The position numbers were made by a program, and so were the translations under genes. The notes beneath the pieces were generated by a model. It was given only the letters and a program-made list of their open reading frames with translations. It had not been told where the DNA came from and did not search any database. Below, piece after piece: positions 45,743 to 55,183 of a stretch of DNA of 64,000 nucleotides (position 1 is the stretch's first letter; every line of letters starts with the position of its first letter). The DNA comes from Skeletonema tropicum (taxonomy: Eukaryota; Bacillariophyta; Thalassiosirophyceae; Thalassiosirales; Thalassiosiraceae), in NCBI GenBank assembly GCA_037178625.1, contig CM074142.1:248001-312000 (forward strand), in the 5' to 3' direction.

Positions 45743-46363
45743 TCATAACAGATCTTGAAAGAGAAGACGGAAGAATCGACGAAATATGAAATTCGACATC
45801 CTTCGTGCGGAAGATAAATGGGACATTTCCCATCGATCGAGGCATGAGTACATAATAGTTCTCAATACCAAAAGAAAATAATGTACGGTGACTCGGCAAC
45901 GTACGAACAGAAACTTGAAGACAATTGATACCATCCAACTTGGTAATGAATGCAAAGTATGTGCTCCCCATAGATGTACCGAGTTTGATACTACCCAACT
46001 TGATAATAAATGCGAAGTAAGTGCTCCCCATAAGTATATCCAGTTCAAAATGATTGCTCCCCATGATTGTTCCCATGGAGTTGGTGATAGATCTTGATAA
46101 ATACTAATAATCATCTCATGAATCTTCGCCTGAATAGGCATCTTGAGTTGTTCCTTGATATGATCCGGTAGATCTTCATCGTTAGAACCGTTCCGCCATT
46201 TAAGGCTATTGACCTTGTTGTGATCCTTCATCAAACCAATAAGCTCACGATAGGTGGTGAAACCGAGGCTAGATAGGCATGCTCTGATGGGAATCTTGTC
46301 GTCGAGGATGACCGAAACGACATGTGTCAACAAAGAATCGGAATTATTCCGAGTAGAAGTCAT
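45743..46363 (-). CDS. gag-like ORF of the LTR retrotransposon
   Basis: 206 codons from MTSTRNNSDSLLTHVV. The first 110 residues (SVILDDKIPIRACLSSLGFT, YRELIGLM) look like a helical capsid N-terminus of diatom Copia type, with the caveat that this is pattern resemblance. The C-terminal half is hydrophobic and odd because a roughly 60-bp segment (GTGCTCCCCATA core, 45940-46045) is tandemly repeated and the normal gag/pol has been deleted. Confidence 0.5.
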   Translation of the reverse strand: MTSTRNNSDSLLTHVVSVILDDKIPIRACLSSLGFTTYRELIGLMKDHNKVNSLKWRNGSNDEDLPDHIKEQLKMPIQAKIHEMIISIYQDLSPTPWEQSWGAIILNWIYLWGALTSHLLSSWVVSNSVHLWGAHTLHSLPSWMVSIVFKFLFVRCRVTVHYFLLVLRTIMYSCLDRWEMSHLSSARRMSNFIFRRFFRLLFQDLL

Positions 46364-46648
46364 TTTGAGTGACTATTCACGGTGTTCGAATCGATCTCAC
46401 GGACGGATTGCAATTAAATCCTTTCACCCGCTTCTGTGGTGAACTAGTACTTGATGTCTCTAAAGCTATTCCGCTAGCTCCAGTCTATCACTGCCGGACC
46501 CCCAACAATGAATACCCTTCTATTGTAATCGAACGAATATCTCAGTAGGTAAGGACCTGTGCTTAATCAATTATCACTCCACAACTCCGGCGGAAATGAA
46601 ATAGCTTCGGATGACTAAGCCGGGTTTCTCTCACGAGAGGTGTTAATC

Positions 46649-47073
46649 TATCACAAGATGGAAAAGTGAGATGTAGTCATCTGCAATAATAAACAAGCAC
46701 GGTTATACCACAGATACGGTTACTCACTCAACTATCAAATGTGGGCGTCTGTCTTCAGTAGACAGATATGTTTACAACCCAACTCGACTAACGAAGTGTA
46801 CAATATATATAAGCCAAAGGCCAATAAATAACGTAGTAAAGAATTAAATTAAAGAGAAAAAGAGTGAGCGCTACTAGACGGTAGATCGCCATGGTGATGG
46901 AGACAAGCAGCTGTCAAAAAGATCTCTTCAAAAGTGATGACGCGTCGTCAGATACCGAATACCGATGCATCTGGTGACGAACAGAATTCTCCAAAGAAGA
47001 CCCACATCCATAAAATAAGATGCATATCCCGAAATAGATCCGATACACAAGCGTAATTCGTACTCATGTGACA
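46649..47073 (-). repeat. 5' LTR
   Basis: 425 bp. Followed on the minus strand by GATTAACACCTCTCGTGAG; no standard tRNA primer site was recognised. Confidence 0.92.
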
Positions 47074-47212
47074 TCTCCGGATGCTCCACAGAGTGATGCT
47101 TCATCAAAAATGGGGTCCCATCTGGAAGAGACAATTCAATGTCGTAATAGCAATCCTTGGAGTGATCTTCATACAGCCAACACTGCTTCCTCTCGTCGTA
47201 ATAGTAAGACAT

Positions 47213-48121
47213 CTGGGGAGGAAAAAGAGCATGATTAGTCATCTTTTTCTTTTGGATTTCGGCACGGCCGTAACCCCCCTGATGCACAGCATGGCTGCGA
47301 ATGGCGTTCATGATGCCCTCAAAGGAAAGTCCCCGAGGAGCGTCAATCTCATGTGTTACTTCTTGCATTTCGTAGCGGAACTTGACGTCTGGATCGTTGA
47401 AGGTGACGTCGTCGACCCTGTCATCATACATTTCGATGCGACCTACTGGTTCGTCTTTGGTATTGTCCCACTGGAAAGCTACCTTTTTCAATTCATATGA
47501 TGTAACTTCATGCGTGATAGGTTTAAGTAGGGTAGTTTCCACCGTGTCGGTGAAGGTTCCATGGAGATCTCCGATGAAGTTGATGTACATTGTGCGCATC
47601 TTTTCTACCCTGTCAAGAATACTATCCTTGGTGCTTTCTAGCGCCTCGGCTAGTTGTTTGACTTCTTTTTTTGTTTTCTTGATGTCCTCTTCGGAACCAC
47701 CAAACTTTTTGAGATTTTCGAGCTTGGCTCTTATTTTGTTGTAGTGTTGTTGATGCGCGTCCCTGACGCTGACCAAATCTTCAAGCTGCGCAATGAGCTT
47801 GGTATCATAGTAGGCGTTAATGCATTCTGCTTGTTTTTGGATGAAGTCGTCGTAGGCTCTGCTGACGAGCGAGCTGACTTGTTTTTTTACACCTCCTATT
47901 TTGATTTCGAACCGGTTGCCGGCATTCGATGGGCGAGTCTTCGTTGGGTCCCTGGAGAAACTGAACGTTACACGTTCTTCGTTCAGGAACCAGCCGCGTT
48001 CGACTTTAAGTTTTGGATTTGCAGTCTTGTGCTGATTGATTTGAGAGTACGTGTTCGCCGTGAACCGATCTCTTACCATCCAATTATTGCTGTCGTTGAC
48101 TACTCTGAGTAATCTCGACAT
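47213..48121 (-). CDS. unknown coiled-coil protein carried by the insertion
   Basis: About 303 residues from MSRLLRVVNDSNNWMVRDRF to NHALFP. A long charged helix (LIAQLEDLVSVRDAH, KIRAKLENLKKFGG, KKTKKEVKQLAEALESTKD) suggests a coiled coil. The N-terminal part is beta-rich and basic, and the C-terminal part holds IEMYDDRVDDVTFNDPDVKF. No enzymatic motif recognised. The frame is clean over its whole length, unlike the surrounding relics, so it may be under selection or recently acquired. Confidence 0.55.
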
Positions 48122-48500
48122 CGTCTTCTCTTTATTTTAGAGGAATCTGCTACTTTCACTGCCTGTTCCTTGGGAACAGGACCGAGTAATAATATTATTA
48201 GTGTCAGCGGCGGTAGCTGATACGGTGAGTTGAATGAATAATTTGGTTGTTATGAAAATTATGCTAGTCTGCGTTAAGAGTGATCGATGCAGCTTCCGGA
48301 AGAAGATGGCTGAAGGAAGACACGTCATCGATTGATTACGTCAGTAATGAGATCCTGTGGCTCTCATACGTTATCTGTTACTTAACGTGGAAGGAAGGAC
48401 AGACAATGACTTAGCGAGCCATTGGCGAGCTGGACCGTGTGCTAGGCTACAGGAAACGGGATTGGTATCTGGCTAATGTAGCCAGTGCCTATGACAACAT
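47213..48500 (-). mobile_element. unidentified 1,288-bp insertion in the reverse transcriptase
   Basis: Interrupts the RT between FYYLM and SYYYDERK. The trinucleotide CAT (ATG on the coding strand) is present at both borders (47210-47212 and 48498-48500) as a possible 3-bp duplication. No terminal inverted repeats. It carries one ORF (48121 downward) that runs in frame through the border into RT sequence. Splicing would not restore the RT frame. Confidence 0.6.
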
Positions 48501-49292
48501 CAAATAATAGAAGCACTTATCAGGATGTAGGGTGCCCCCTGTTGCCATCAAAAGATTATTCCAACTGCGGACGCTTGCTGTCAGAGCTGCATGAACCTCA
48601 TTTATTGTCTCCCTCTTCTTCATATTGATATGAATGATAGCCGTATCATCGACAAAGAGAATAGCCGCCAAGTCAATTTGTTTGGATGGTATGAAAGGGC
48701 AAACGAAGGTCGCTCCATGTCCATCGGCTTTGTGAGCCATCAAGATGGTGATACTAATTGCTGCCCACCCGGCAGGTGCAGCACCATTTCCTTGACACAG
48801 ACCTTGATACTTAACTTCGACAGTGCTGTTTGCGCACCGTGTTGAGTCCCCATACGCAGTTCGCAAGAAGTAACGCATCTCCTGGATTGTAGTAAGCATA
48901 GACTCTGTTGCCGACTGCTCAACTCCACAGGCTTGAAACACCAAAGAAGCAATGGCATGTGCTATTCTGTCATAGCAGTTGCTTGCATCTACCGAAGCAA
49001 TAGCAGCCGGAGTACGAAGTTGCAGTTGCCGTCCTATATCAAAGAATAGTATTTTTGCCAAGGCCCCATCATCTGCCGTCCTATTTTTCTCACTGAATAT
49101 CTCTTCTGGCATGAGTTGGTATTTGCGAATATTATTCATCATCCTATCACCATATATGATCTTGTTTGCTTTGTTCAAGTCAGCCTCCAACAATAGGATG
49201 CTGCGCAATTTGGTGACTAGTCGACTGCCTGCTTTCTTTTCGAGCATGCAGGCCAAACCGCATTGCCACCTTGACAAACTGATACCCCTCAT
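48489..49292 (-). pseudogene. reverse transcriptase, fingers/palm half
   Basis: 267 codons from MRGISLSRW to the stop created at the insertion junction (LMLS then TAG). It holds RT motifs A to C, including FVDD. The coding sequence clearly continues upstream of this ATG (YHAVKISLAL precedes it), so the ATG is internal. Confidence 0.75.
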
Positions 49293-49440
49293 GAGAGCGA
49301 GAGATATTTTAACTGCGTGATAGTTGGAGATATACTCCGACTCTGCGCCAGCAATGTAATGGCCAAAATGGAAGCCAGAAATAGAAATAGACGATGATGT
49401 TGCCTCGGGGCGAAAAAGAAGGGAGGAAAGAAGGAGGAAA

Positions 49441-51466
49441 GTTCGTGTCGTCTGTTAGCTGCATCAACAGACGAAAGATGCAGATTGCTATGATTGTTAT
49501 TCTTCTCCTATATTAATGTTTATTCAAGCCTCAAGGCTACATCGATGGCTTCAATGCATCACGCAGGACCTGCAGGACCTAAACTCTTGATATGGATAGT
49601 AAGGCTGTGAACTCTCTTTCATGTGTGTCAACTTTGTTTATTATCAGGTTACAATCCTCTCCAATCTTCTGCTGTGCGGCAGAACTGATTTGTTGTCGAA
49701 TCTCAAATCTTATTTGCCGCAAGAGTTGAATACTATCAGTAATGCTTCCTCGCCCTCATATTATGTATTCGCTTGTTCCAAACTTTGAAACCTTCTCCAC
49801 TGCAAAACCACACAAAATGGCGCAAGTAGAGTAATTCCATGCGTAGTTGTTGATGCTGTTCATACTAGATAATAATTGTAGCATGCAGATGTTATGTGTG
49901 CGGACATATGCCCTATTACATATGCTACAAAGTCACTTGCATAATCGAACGATACAGCCACCAGCGCCAGCAAAACTGTATCTTTGACCAAGCCGATGGA
50001 TATGAACCATTCGAAGAGTGCTTCCACTACCAGGAGGGACACTAGCTTCACCCGACGCATCGGTTTGGTTGACGTCGAGCAATGCCCAAAGCATCCCAAT
50101 CACCACGTGTTGAGTATTTTGTGATCTTGATGATGCAATGAATTTATCGGATTGTCAGCAGTATTGCAATATTCTTTATCCTCATTTATGCTGGATTGGT
50201 TATAAGGAATCGTCCGAAGATGGAGTTTAGAAGGAGCCGTCGACGCGGAGAGGTGCCACAAACATCGCTCCTGATGTTTGTACACAATTTGCATAACTAC
50301 GACGGCGATTTGAGTGTTTTGCCTCTACAGATCGATCCAAAGGACCGGCTGGGTGCGGCCGACGATCAAGTCACTATTTGTGGGGACTCGGTAGTTGTGT
50401 ATGCCGCAGTTGGCGCCGGCTATCTCTGACGGACATCATGGTTTGATGGGTTTGATGTCAAAACCGATCACGTATCAAAACTCTACGTGACTGGTTTGTT
50501 TATGTGTTATACGAGTAACGTTGAACCTCGTGACTGGAGGTGACCGGTTTTTGCACTCCTCCGTGATCGGTTTTTGCACCCTCCGTGACCGGTTTTTGCA
50601 GCCCCAGCACAAAAACGTTGCCTTCATCAAGCAGAAAAAATGGCGGACTGGGCTCTACGGGGCTCCCCGTTCCCCGCTGGGACCAAAACCACCCGCCCCA
50701 GTTTGTCGATTTCAACTTTCCAACCCGCTTTTTCCTTTTTCCATCTTCGATTCGTGACTCGTCAATGAGCGATCTCTATGCCCTTGCTTAGCTCTGTGCC
50801 TCTAATGATGTGGCTCTCCTAGAGACGCCTCCGACCGCCTAACCTCTGCGTCGGGACCATCTACAGGACCAATATGATCAATGTTACCCGTTGGTTTGGG
50901 CCGCGGTAGTGTGTGTGGGGTTGTGGTGTGGCCTCCGGCTTCGGATCATCTATTTTTCAGAGTTTTTCAGTCGTCGTCAAGCAGTTGTGGTGATGATCAC
51001 GTCAACCGCAAACGTCCGTTTCGCCTCCTCTTCGTAACGTGTTGATTCTTCATATATTTGGGGATGTTTCGGTGCCAGTGTTCCTTCGGTTGGGGCTTGT
51101 ATTCATGCTGAATTTGTGTTGAGACGAGGAGTGCATTATTTTCAAATAATATGACTTTTTCTCTTGGAAGAATGAAAGGAAAATGATCGGATAGGTAGAA
51201 GTAGTAGCAGTAGCAAGTGGGGACCTTCTACCAAAACACAGCAACAGTGACAGTACCAGTACCACCAGTTCAATTGAGGACTCATTACTACATAATACTC
51301 CTACAATACTACCCAAGAGAGTTATGGATGAAGGAAGGGTGAATGATGGAGGTCGAAGGAAGAAAAAGTATAAGGCAATTATTAAGGAAGCTAACAATAG
51401 ATAATACTCGCTCTCTACTCTCGTAAGTAAGTATCCTTTATTTCCTTGCCGCAGTGAAAGTTACTC
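49441..51466. other. intergenic, no gene seen
   Basis: GTGACCGGTTTTTGCA-type phrases recur three times at 50535-50600. No supported ORF. Confidence 0.5.
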
Positions 51467-53413
51467 CTACAGTACTCCCAAAACACCATCGACCAAGTCA
51501 AGTAATTCCTTTCTGTACACCGGATCCAATCCATCGCCACTGCCTTCCCTATCCCACTCTACCCTCACCTGTTTCACTTCTTCAACACCCCAATTAATGA
51601 TATCACTATCCACTTCTTCTTGATACACTACTTGACAACTCGGCGCCATTGCCCGAACTGCACTCAACGCCCTTTCCTTGATCCCTCGTGAACTCATCTC
51701 ACCCACCACTTCCGTGGGAGGTGCCAACATCCGCAATGACAAATCACACCATTGCTCCGTGGTAAATGACGCTACCAACTGATTCGCAACCGCGACTCCC
51801 TCTGCAGCATAATACGTTTCCTTTTCATCGTTGGTAGTAGACTCATCGATCTGGATATACTCTTGATCATGCAACACTACATCCATTATCACATCTTCTC
51901 CCAATGCAAGCACCTTTGATGCAAATTTGTAATCTAATCTCGATAGCGATGATGATTCAGCAGTTGTTGTTGGACCACGGACAGTTGATAACGTTCCCAG
52001 GACATTCCTTACCAATACATCTGGACCATTGCTCAAGATGAATTGTTGCTGTGCAGTCGGGTTACCACGTAGTAATGAACCAAGTCCATAGATGGCACGC
52101 AATTTGAATGTGGCTCGTGACTTGGCCATTGCAATGGTATGAGATGATGGTGCCTCCGCTACTACTGCCATTGTCCCCCCGGCCATTGCCTTGGTGCGTT
52201 GTTCCAATTCCTCTTGGAACACTCGTGTAAGAAGTGATAGTGCCGTCATCCTCTTCTCGTTAGTAGTATCCTCTCTAGTACCATCCACCTTCCTCCTCAA
52301 TTCATTCATTGTCAATGACACATCTTCCAACGCCCAATAACGAAACTCACCCAAATTACTCACAGCAGTACCAATCGTTGTAGCGGCAAGTGCACGTATC
52401 TCATCCACCAATGCTGTCACTTCTGCTGCTGCTGCTCTATCATGATCATCGTCACTCACCACAGCAACCACATTATGCAAGGTATCATCCAACAGTGCAA
52501 CTAGATAAGGCCATCCACCCAAGGTATGAAAATCACGTGCCATATCAACATCTGACAATTGAAATTCCAAATCACGCAATGCTTCAATAACATTGTTTGC
52601 AGAAGAGTTTGTTCCATCATCATCATCATCATCATCATCTTGATTCTCACGACGACGACTTTCTAAAAGTTGCAACAACAGGTCACCACTCGAATCCATC
52701 AAATATTCTTTTAACGTATCAATCCTCTGTGATAATATCTTGGGCAGATCGGCAATCGTCCCATCCGATTGTAACTTTTGTAGTGCATTTTGACGATGTT
52801 GCCATAATAATTCCATTTTGGCTTCAAATTCTTGTCGTTCTTTTGCGGTTAGTTCAGTGGTGGTACTGCTGTTGTTGGAGGAGGGGAGGGCAGGCAAGCC
52901 ACCGAATGATTCAAGTTCCTCGGGTGGTAATTGGGACATGACGCGGTGCATCATGGTGTAGTCTTTTGTATTGGTGGTGACTGATGCTTCTGGCTTGTTT
53001 CCATCGTCGTCATCAGCAGTAGTAGTATCATCATCTGGAACAATCGTGAGAGCACCATTAGCATCCATCTCTGCCACATTTTCCACATATGCAGCTGCTT
53101 TTAGCGCCTCCTCCTCCTCCTGCTCGCCCTGCTCTTCAGTAGTGGGCAGCTTGGCCCATTTCTCACCGGTACTCAAATCGACACGCACGTGCAATCCGGC
53201 GGGAATGGTATCATTTTCTTGGAGGAGTTGCCATTCGTTTGTGGCGGTGATTTCTTTGGCGGTAACTTGAAGATGATTGTGGTGGAGGTGGAGATGGATG
53301 GAGAGGAGTAACAGGATGGCGAGTTGGTTGAGTTTTGTCGATTTACGTTCGTGCGGTCTTTTTCTTGTCCGAAAAATCTTTGATTCAGAGGTTGTTGTTG
53401 ATGATGATATCAT
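51467..53413 (-). CDS. SIL1: SIL1-like nucleotide exchange factor of the ER
   Basis: Intact 648-residue ORF. SIL1 releases ADP from the luminal Hsp70 BiP. Evidence: an N-terminal basic then hydrophobic segment (LNQLAILLLLSIHLHL) acting as signal anchor or signal peptide; the family signature WQLLQENDTIPAGLHVRVDL followed by TGEKWAKL; then armadillo-type helical repeats (MARDFHTLGGWPYLVALLDD, LRAIYGLGSLLRGNP, QFILSNGPDVLVRNVLGTL). Length exceeds yeast and animal SIL1 (about 420-460), mostly through acidic and low-complexity inserts (DDDDDDDDG, TTTADDDDG). No KDEL-type tail is seen at the C-terminus (GVLGVL). Confidence 0.85.
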   Translation of the reverse strand: MISSSTTTSESKIFRTRKRPHERKSTKLNQLAILLLLSIHLHLHHNHLQVTAKEITATNEWQLLQENDTIPAGLHVRVDLSTGEKWAKLPTTEEQGEQEEEEALKAAAYVENVAEMDANGALTIVPDDDTTTADDDDGNKPEASVTTNTKDYTMMHRVMSQLPPEELESFGGLPALPSSNNSSTTTELTAKERQEFEAKMELLWQHRQNALQKLQSDGTIADLPKILSQRIDTLKEYLMDSSGDLLLQLLESRRRENQDDDDDDDDGTNSSANNVIEALRDLEFQLSDVDMARDFHTLGGWPYLVALLDDTLHNVVAVVSDDDHDRAAAAEVTALVDEIRALAATTIGTAVSNLGEFRYWALEDVSLTMNELRRKVDGTREDTTNEKRMTALSLLTRVFQEELEQRTKAMAGGTMAVVAEAPSSHTIAMAKSRATFKLRAIYGLGSLLRGNPTAQQQFILSNGPDVLVRNVLGTLSTVRGPTTTAESSSLSRLDYKFASKVLALGEDVIMDVVLHDQEYIQIDESTTNDEKETYYAAEGVAVANQLVASFTTEQWCDLSLRMLAPPTEVVGEMSSRGIKERALSAVRAMAPSCQVVYQEEVDSDIINWGVEEVKQVRVEWDREGSGDGLDPVYRKELLDLVDGVLGVL

Positions 53414-53671
53414 TGCTGTTGTCTCTATATTGATATTATGTAGGAGTATGTAGCTGCTGGAAGAATGATTGTGTGGTGTGTTGCGTGTAGTGCAGCTTTT
53501 GCTTTTGTGGTTTGTGCGTGGTGGAACAGTAGTTTGTGGTCATCATCTCGAGACGCACGGCCGGCGCCGGCGTACGGCTGATTTCTGATTTCCGGGTGTA
53601 AAGTGAATCTATCTGATACCCATCCCAAAATGAAGATACCTGTCTGGATACTTCTACAATGTAGATAAATA

Positions 53672-54049
53672 TATCCCAACCATTTTTTGAAATATCCTTT
53701 TATTTGAAATATCCTTTTAAAAGGATATTTACGTAGAGCTCTGGTATGTTTCTACGTGAGAGGCAAATAGGAGTATCCTTTTTGAAGGATATTCTTAGGC
53801 CTCGTGCAAATAAGTACCTTGTTGTTGGTAAATATATGTGCCATGTGTGGCCTTTAGGTCACTTTATCGAGTAGAAGGGCTACAGGTTTTTGAGGGGAAA
53901 CACAAAAGGAGCTGTACTCTACTCGCTAGCTTTAATCACTAACAAGTCGGAGTAGCAAATATCCTTTAAAAAGGATATTTCAGGTCCTTTGGGTACTGAG
54001 CCCGACAGCAAATATCCTTTTAAAAGGATATTTCAAAATGGTTGGGATA
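53672..54049. mobile_element. Mutator-type MITE, ATATCC palindrome version
   Basis: Same TIR (TATCCCAACCATTTTTTGAA) and same linkers as 29262-29623, but the repeated palindrome is AAATATCCTTTTAAAAGGAT at about 53707, 53956 and 54010, with a diverged one at 53766-53796. TGTAGATA flanks both ends (53660-53667 and 54050-54057), three bases away from the left TIR. Confidence 0.85.
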
Positions 54050-54162
54050 TGTAGATATAAATCTGGTGATACATGTAGATAAGTTGTAACGAAGTGGTAG
54101 CGTATCTTTCGCCAGCGTCCATCCAGCTGGCCAGCCCAGCACCACCAACACCAAAGAACCAA
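53964..54162 (+). repeat. 199-bp segment duplicated on both sides of the PAT-like element
   Basis: The right third of the MITE plus 113 bp of flanking DNA (GTAGCGTATCTTTCGCC...AAAGAACCAAGC). It recurs beyond the retroelement as 60807-60878 and 62364-62552, split by the hAT insertion. Confidence 0.8.
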
Positions 54163-55173
54163 GCTAGTTCTTCATCATTTGATCGTAGTGAGGAAACACT
54201 GACTCAATCTACTAGCGGTGCCTCCGGAACGCAGAGTGCAGGCCTGTGGTCGGGTTTGTTGCTTTTGAAACAAGCTCCTCATGCTGAAGGTGGGATTATG
54301 TCTGGCTCTTTTCCACACCGCTCCATTCGAGGAGGGTGCATGATAGTTAGTCAGCAGCCAAGCATCTGGCCTTTTGTAGCTAGGGCTTTGGGGTTTGAAA
54401 TTGTGTCCTTGGTTACGGAAGATGTTCCATTTCAATCGTTGGTCGGGTCTTTGCATAAACAGGCATTGGGGCCATTCGATTCATCCAAAGTGCAAATTGT
54501 TTTTGGAGATTGGATCAGTATTTCGCACCTCCCTGCTTCTCATTGGGAGGAGATTCATGTTCCACACGCCTTTTCAGTGGGTATGGTTGATGAGGTGGAG
54601 GCTTCCATCGGCTGGCGCTTTGAAGTGGAAACGTACTCTCATGCTGAGCTCGGAGGATTGACGGCTGGACACTTTCGTTTGGGGCTGTTGTTGCCTATTG
54701 ACAGGTGGAGTGGCAAGTCTGTGGGTCTAAGCAGTAAGGCCCCCAGGTTGGCACCTTCCCGCGTGTGGAATATTCTAGACAGCACTGTGTTTGCAACGCC
54801 TTACGAGGTGGTTGACGGCTTGACGAGTTTAGGGGAGAGTCTACCGTGGAGCTCAACTCCACGCTACTTTTCACGCTTTCTTGATCCGCGGGGCTTGGCG
54901 CCTGCCTCTGGCTTAACGTCAGTGAAGGTTTTAGTTCCTTGTGTGTTCAGTGCGTCTCGTTGGGGGGTTCGACGCTTCACCGTGACAGAATGTGCAAGTT
55001 TATTTGATGTGCCCATTCTTGTGCAAGAAGCAGCTAAACGGATGGGTCAGGTGGGGGAAGCGTTGCTGAAAAATTTCGCTGATGGTCACCCAGGGAAGGT
55101 GTTGCATCTGGGAACTGATCATTTAATGTCAATCTGTTGCCGGGGGGGGTTGGAACTCGACTGTATCGGATAA
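54163..55173 (+). CDS. ORF1 (gag-like) of the PAT-like element, 5'-truncated
   Basis: Open from the junction at 54163 to 55173; the first internal ATG is at 54298 (MSGSFPHRS). Contains GGCMIVSQQPSIWPFVARAL, HWEEIHVPHAFSVG, HAELGGLTAGHFRLG and WGVRRFTVTECASLFDVP. No enzyme domain identified. A run of eight G at 55142-55149 lies just before its stop, and ORF2 opens in the next frame at that point. Confidence 0.6.
   Translation, partial: ASSSSFDRSEETLTQSTSGASGTQSAGLWSGLLLLKQAPHAEGGIMSGSFPHRSIRGGCMIVSQQPSIWPFVARALGFEIVSLVTEDVPFQSLVGSLHKQALGPFDSSKVQIVFGDWISISHLPASHWEEIHVPHAFSVGMVDEVEASIGWRFEVETYSHAELGGLTAGHFRLGLLLPIDRWSGKSVGLSSKAPRLAPSRVWNILDSTVFATPYEVVDGLTSLGESLPWSSTPRYFSRFLDPRGLAPASGLTSVKVLVPCVFSASRWGVRRFTVTECASLFDVPILVQEAAKRMGQVGEALLKNFADGHPGKVLHLGTDHLMSICCRGGLELDCIG
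55142..55149 (+). other. G8 run at the ORF1/ORF2 frame change
   Basis: TTGCC followed by eight G, then TTGG. ORF2 is open from at least here (GGWNSTVSDNSASV), so a one-base slip in the G run fuses ORF1 to ORF2. It could be a programmed frameshift site or an indel in the run. Confidence 0.5.
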
Positions 55174-55183
55174 CAGTGCTAGT

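Larger units (their letters stand above)
45293..47073 (-). mobile_element. non-autonomous LTR retrotransposon (Copia-like)
   Basis: Two 425-bp direct repeats, apparently identical, enclose 931 bp. TCTCC at 45288-45292 and 47074-47078 is a perfect 5-bp target duplication. On the minus strand each LTR starts TGTCACATG and ends TTGTGATA, and a polypurine tract GCAGGGGGAG sits immediately before the 3' LTR (45718-45727). Only a gag-like ORF is present, so the element needs pol from elsewhere. Identical LTRs mean recent insertion. Confidence 0.92.
44800..49440 (-). mobile_element. LINE-like reverse transcriptase, interrupted twice
   Basis: Reading on the minus strand: FHFGHYIAGAESEY, KLRSILLLEADLNKANK, SVDASNCYDRIAHAIASL (motif A), LCQGNGAAPAGWAAIS (motif B), AAILFVDDTAII (motif C with FVDD), TLHPDKCFYYLM (48500). 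After a 1,288-bp insertion it resumes at SYYYDERKQCWLYEDH (47212), is cut again by an LTR retrotransposon at VEHPE (47074), and continues in frame from 45287 with MLGVATSPSGSC...WPKVSYGL...GFYGGGS to a stop at 44800. Thumb and connection motifs fit a non-LTR retrotransposon RT. No endonuclease domain is visible and the 5' end is lost near 49440. Confidence 0.7.

Noticed and set aside
47213..48500. Interpretation as an intron or introner of the RT gene
   Set aside because: A CCCCAG acceptor is present, but using the nearest GT donor leaves the RT out of frame, and the segment is itself coding.
51050..51397. Minus-strand ORF with Leu-rich segments downstream of SIL1
   Set aside because: No conserved motif; composition fits AT-rich intergenic DNA.
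54094..54162. Host sequence as the N-terminus of the retroelement ORF1
   Set aside because: This stretch is the duplicated flank also found at 62483-62552 and has no ATG in frame; the frame being open there is coincidental.
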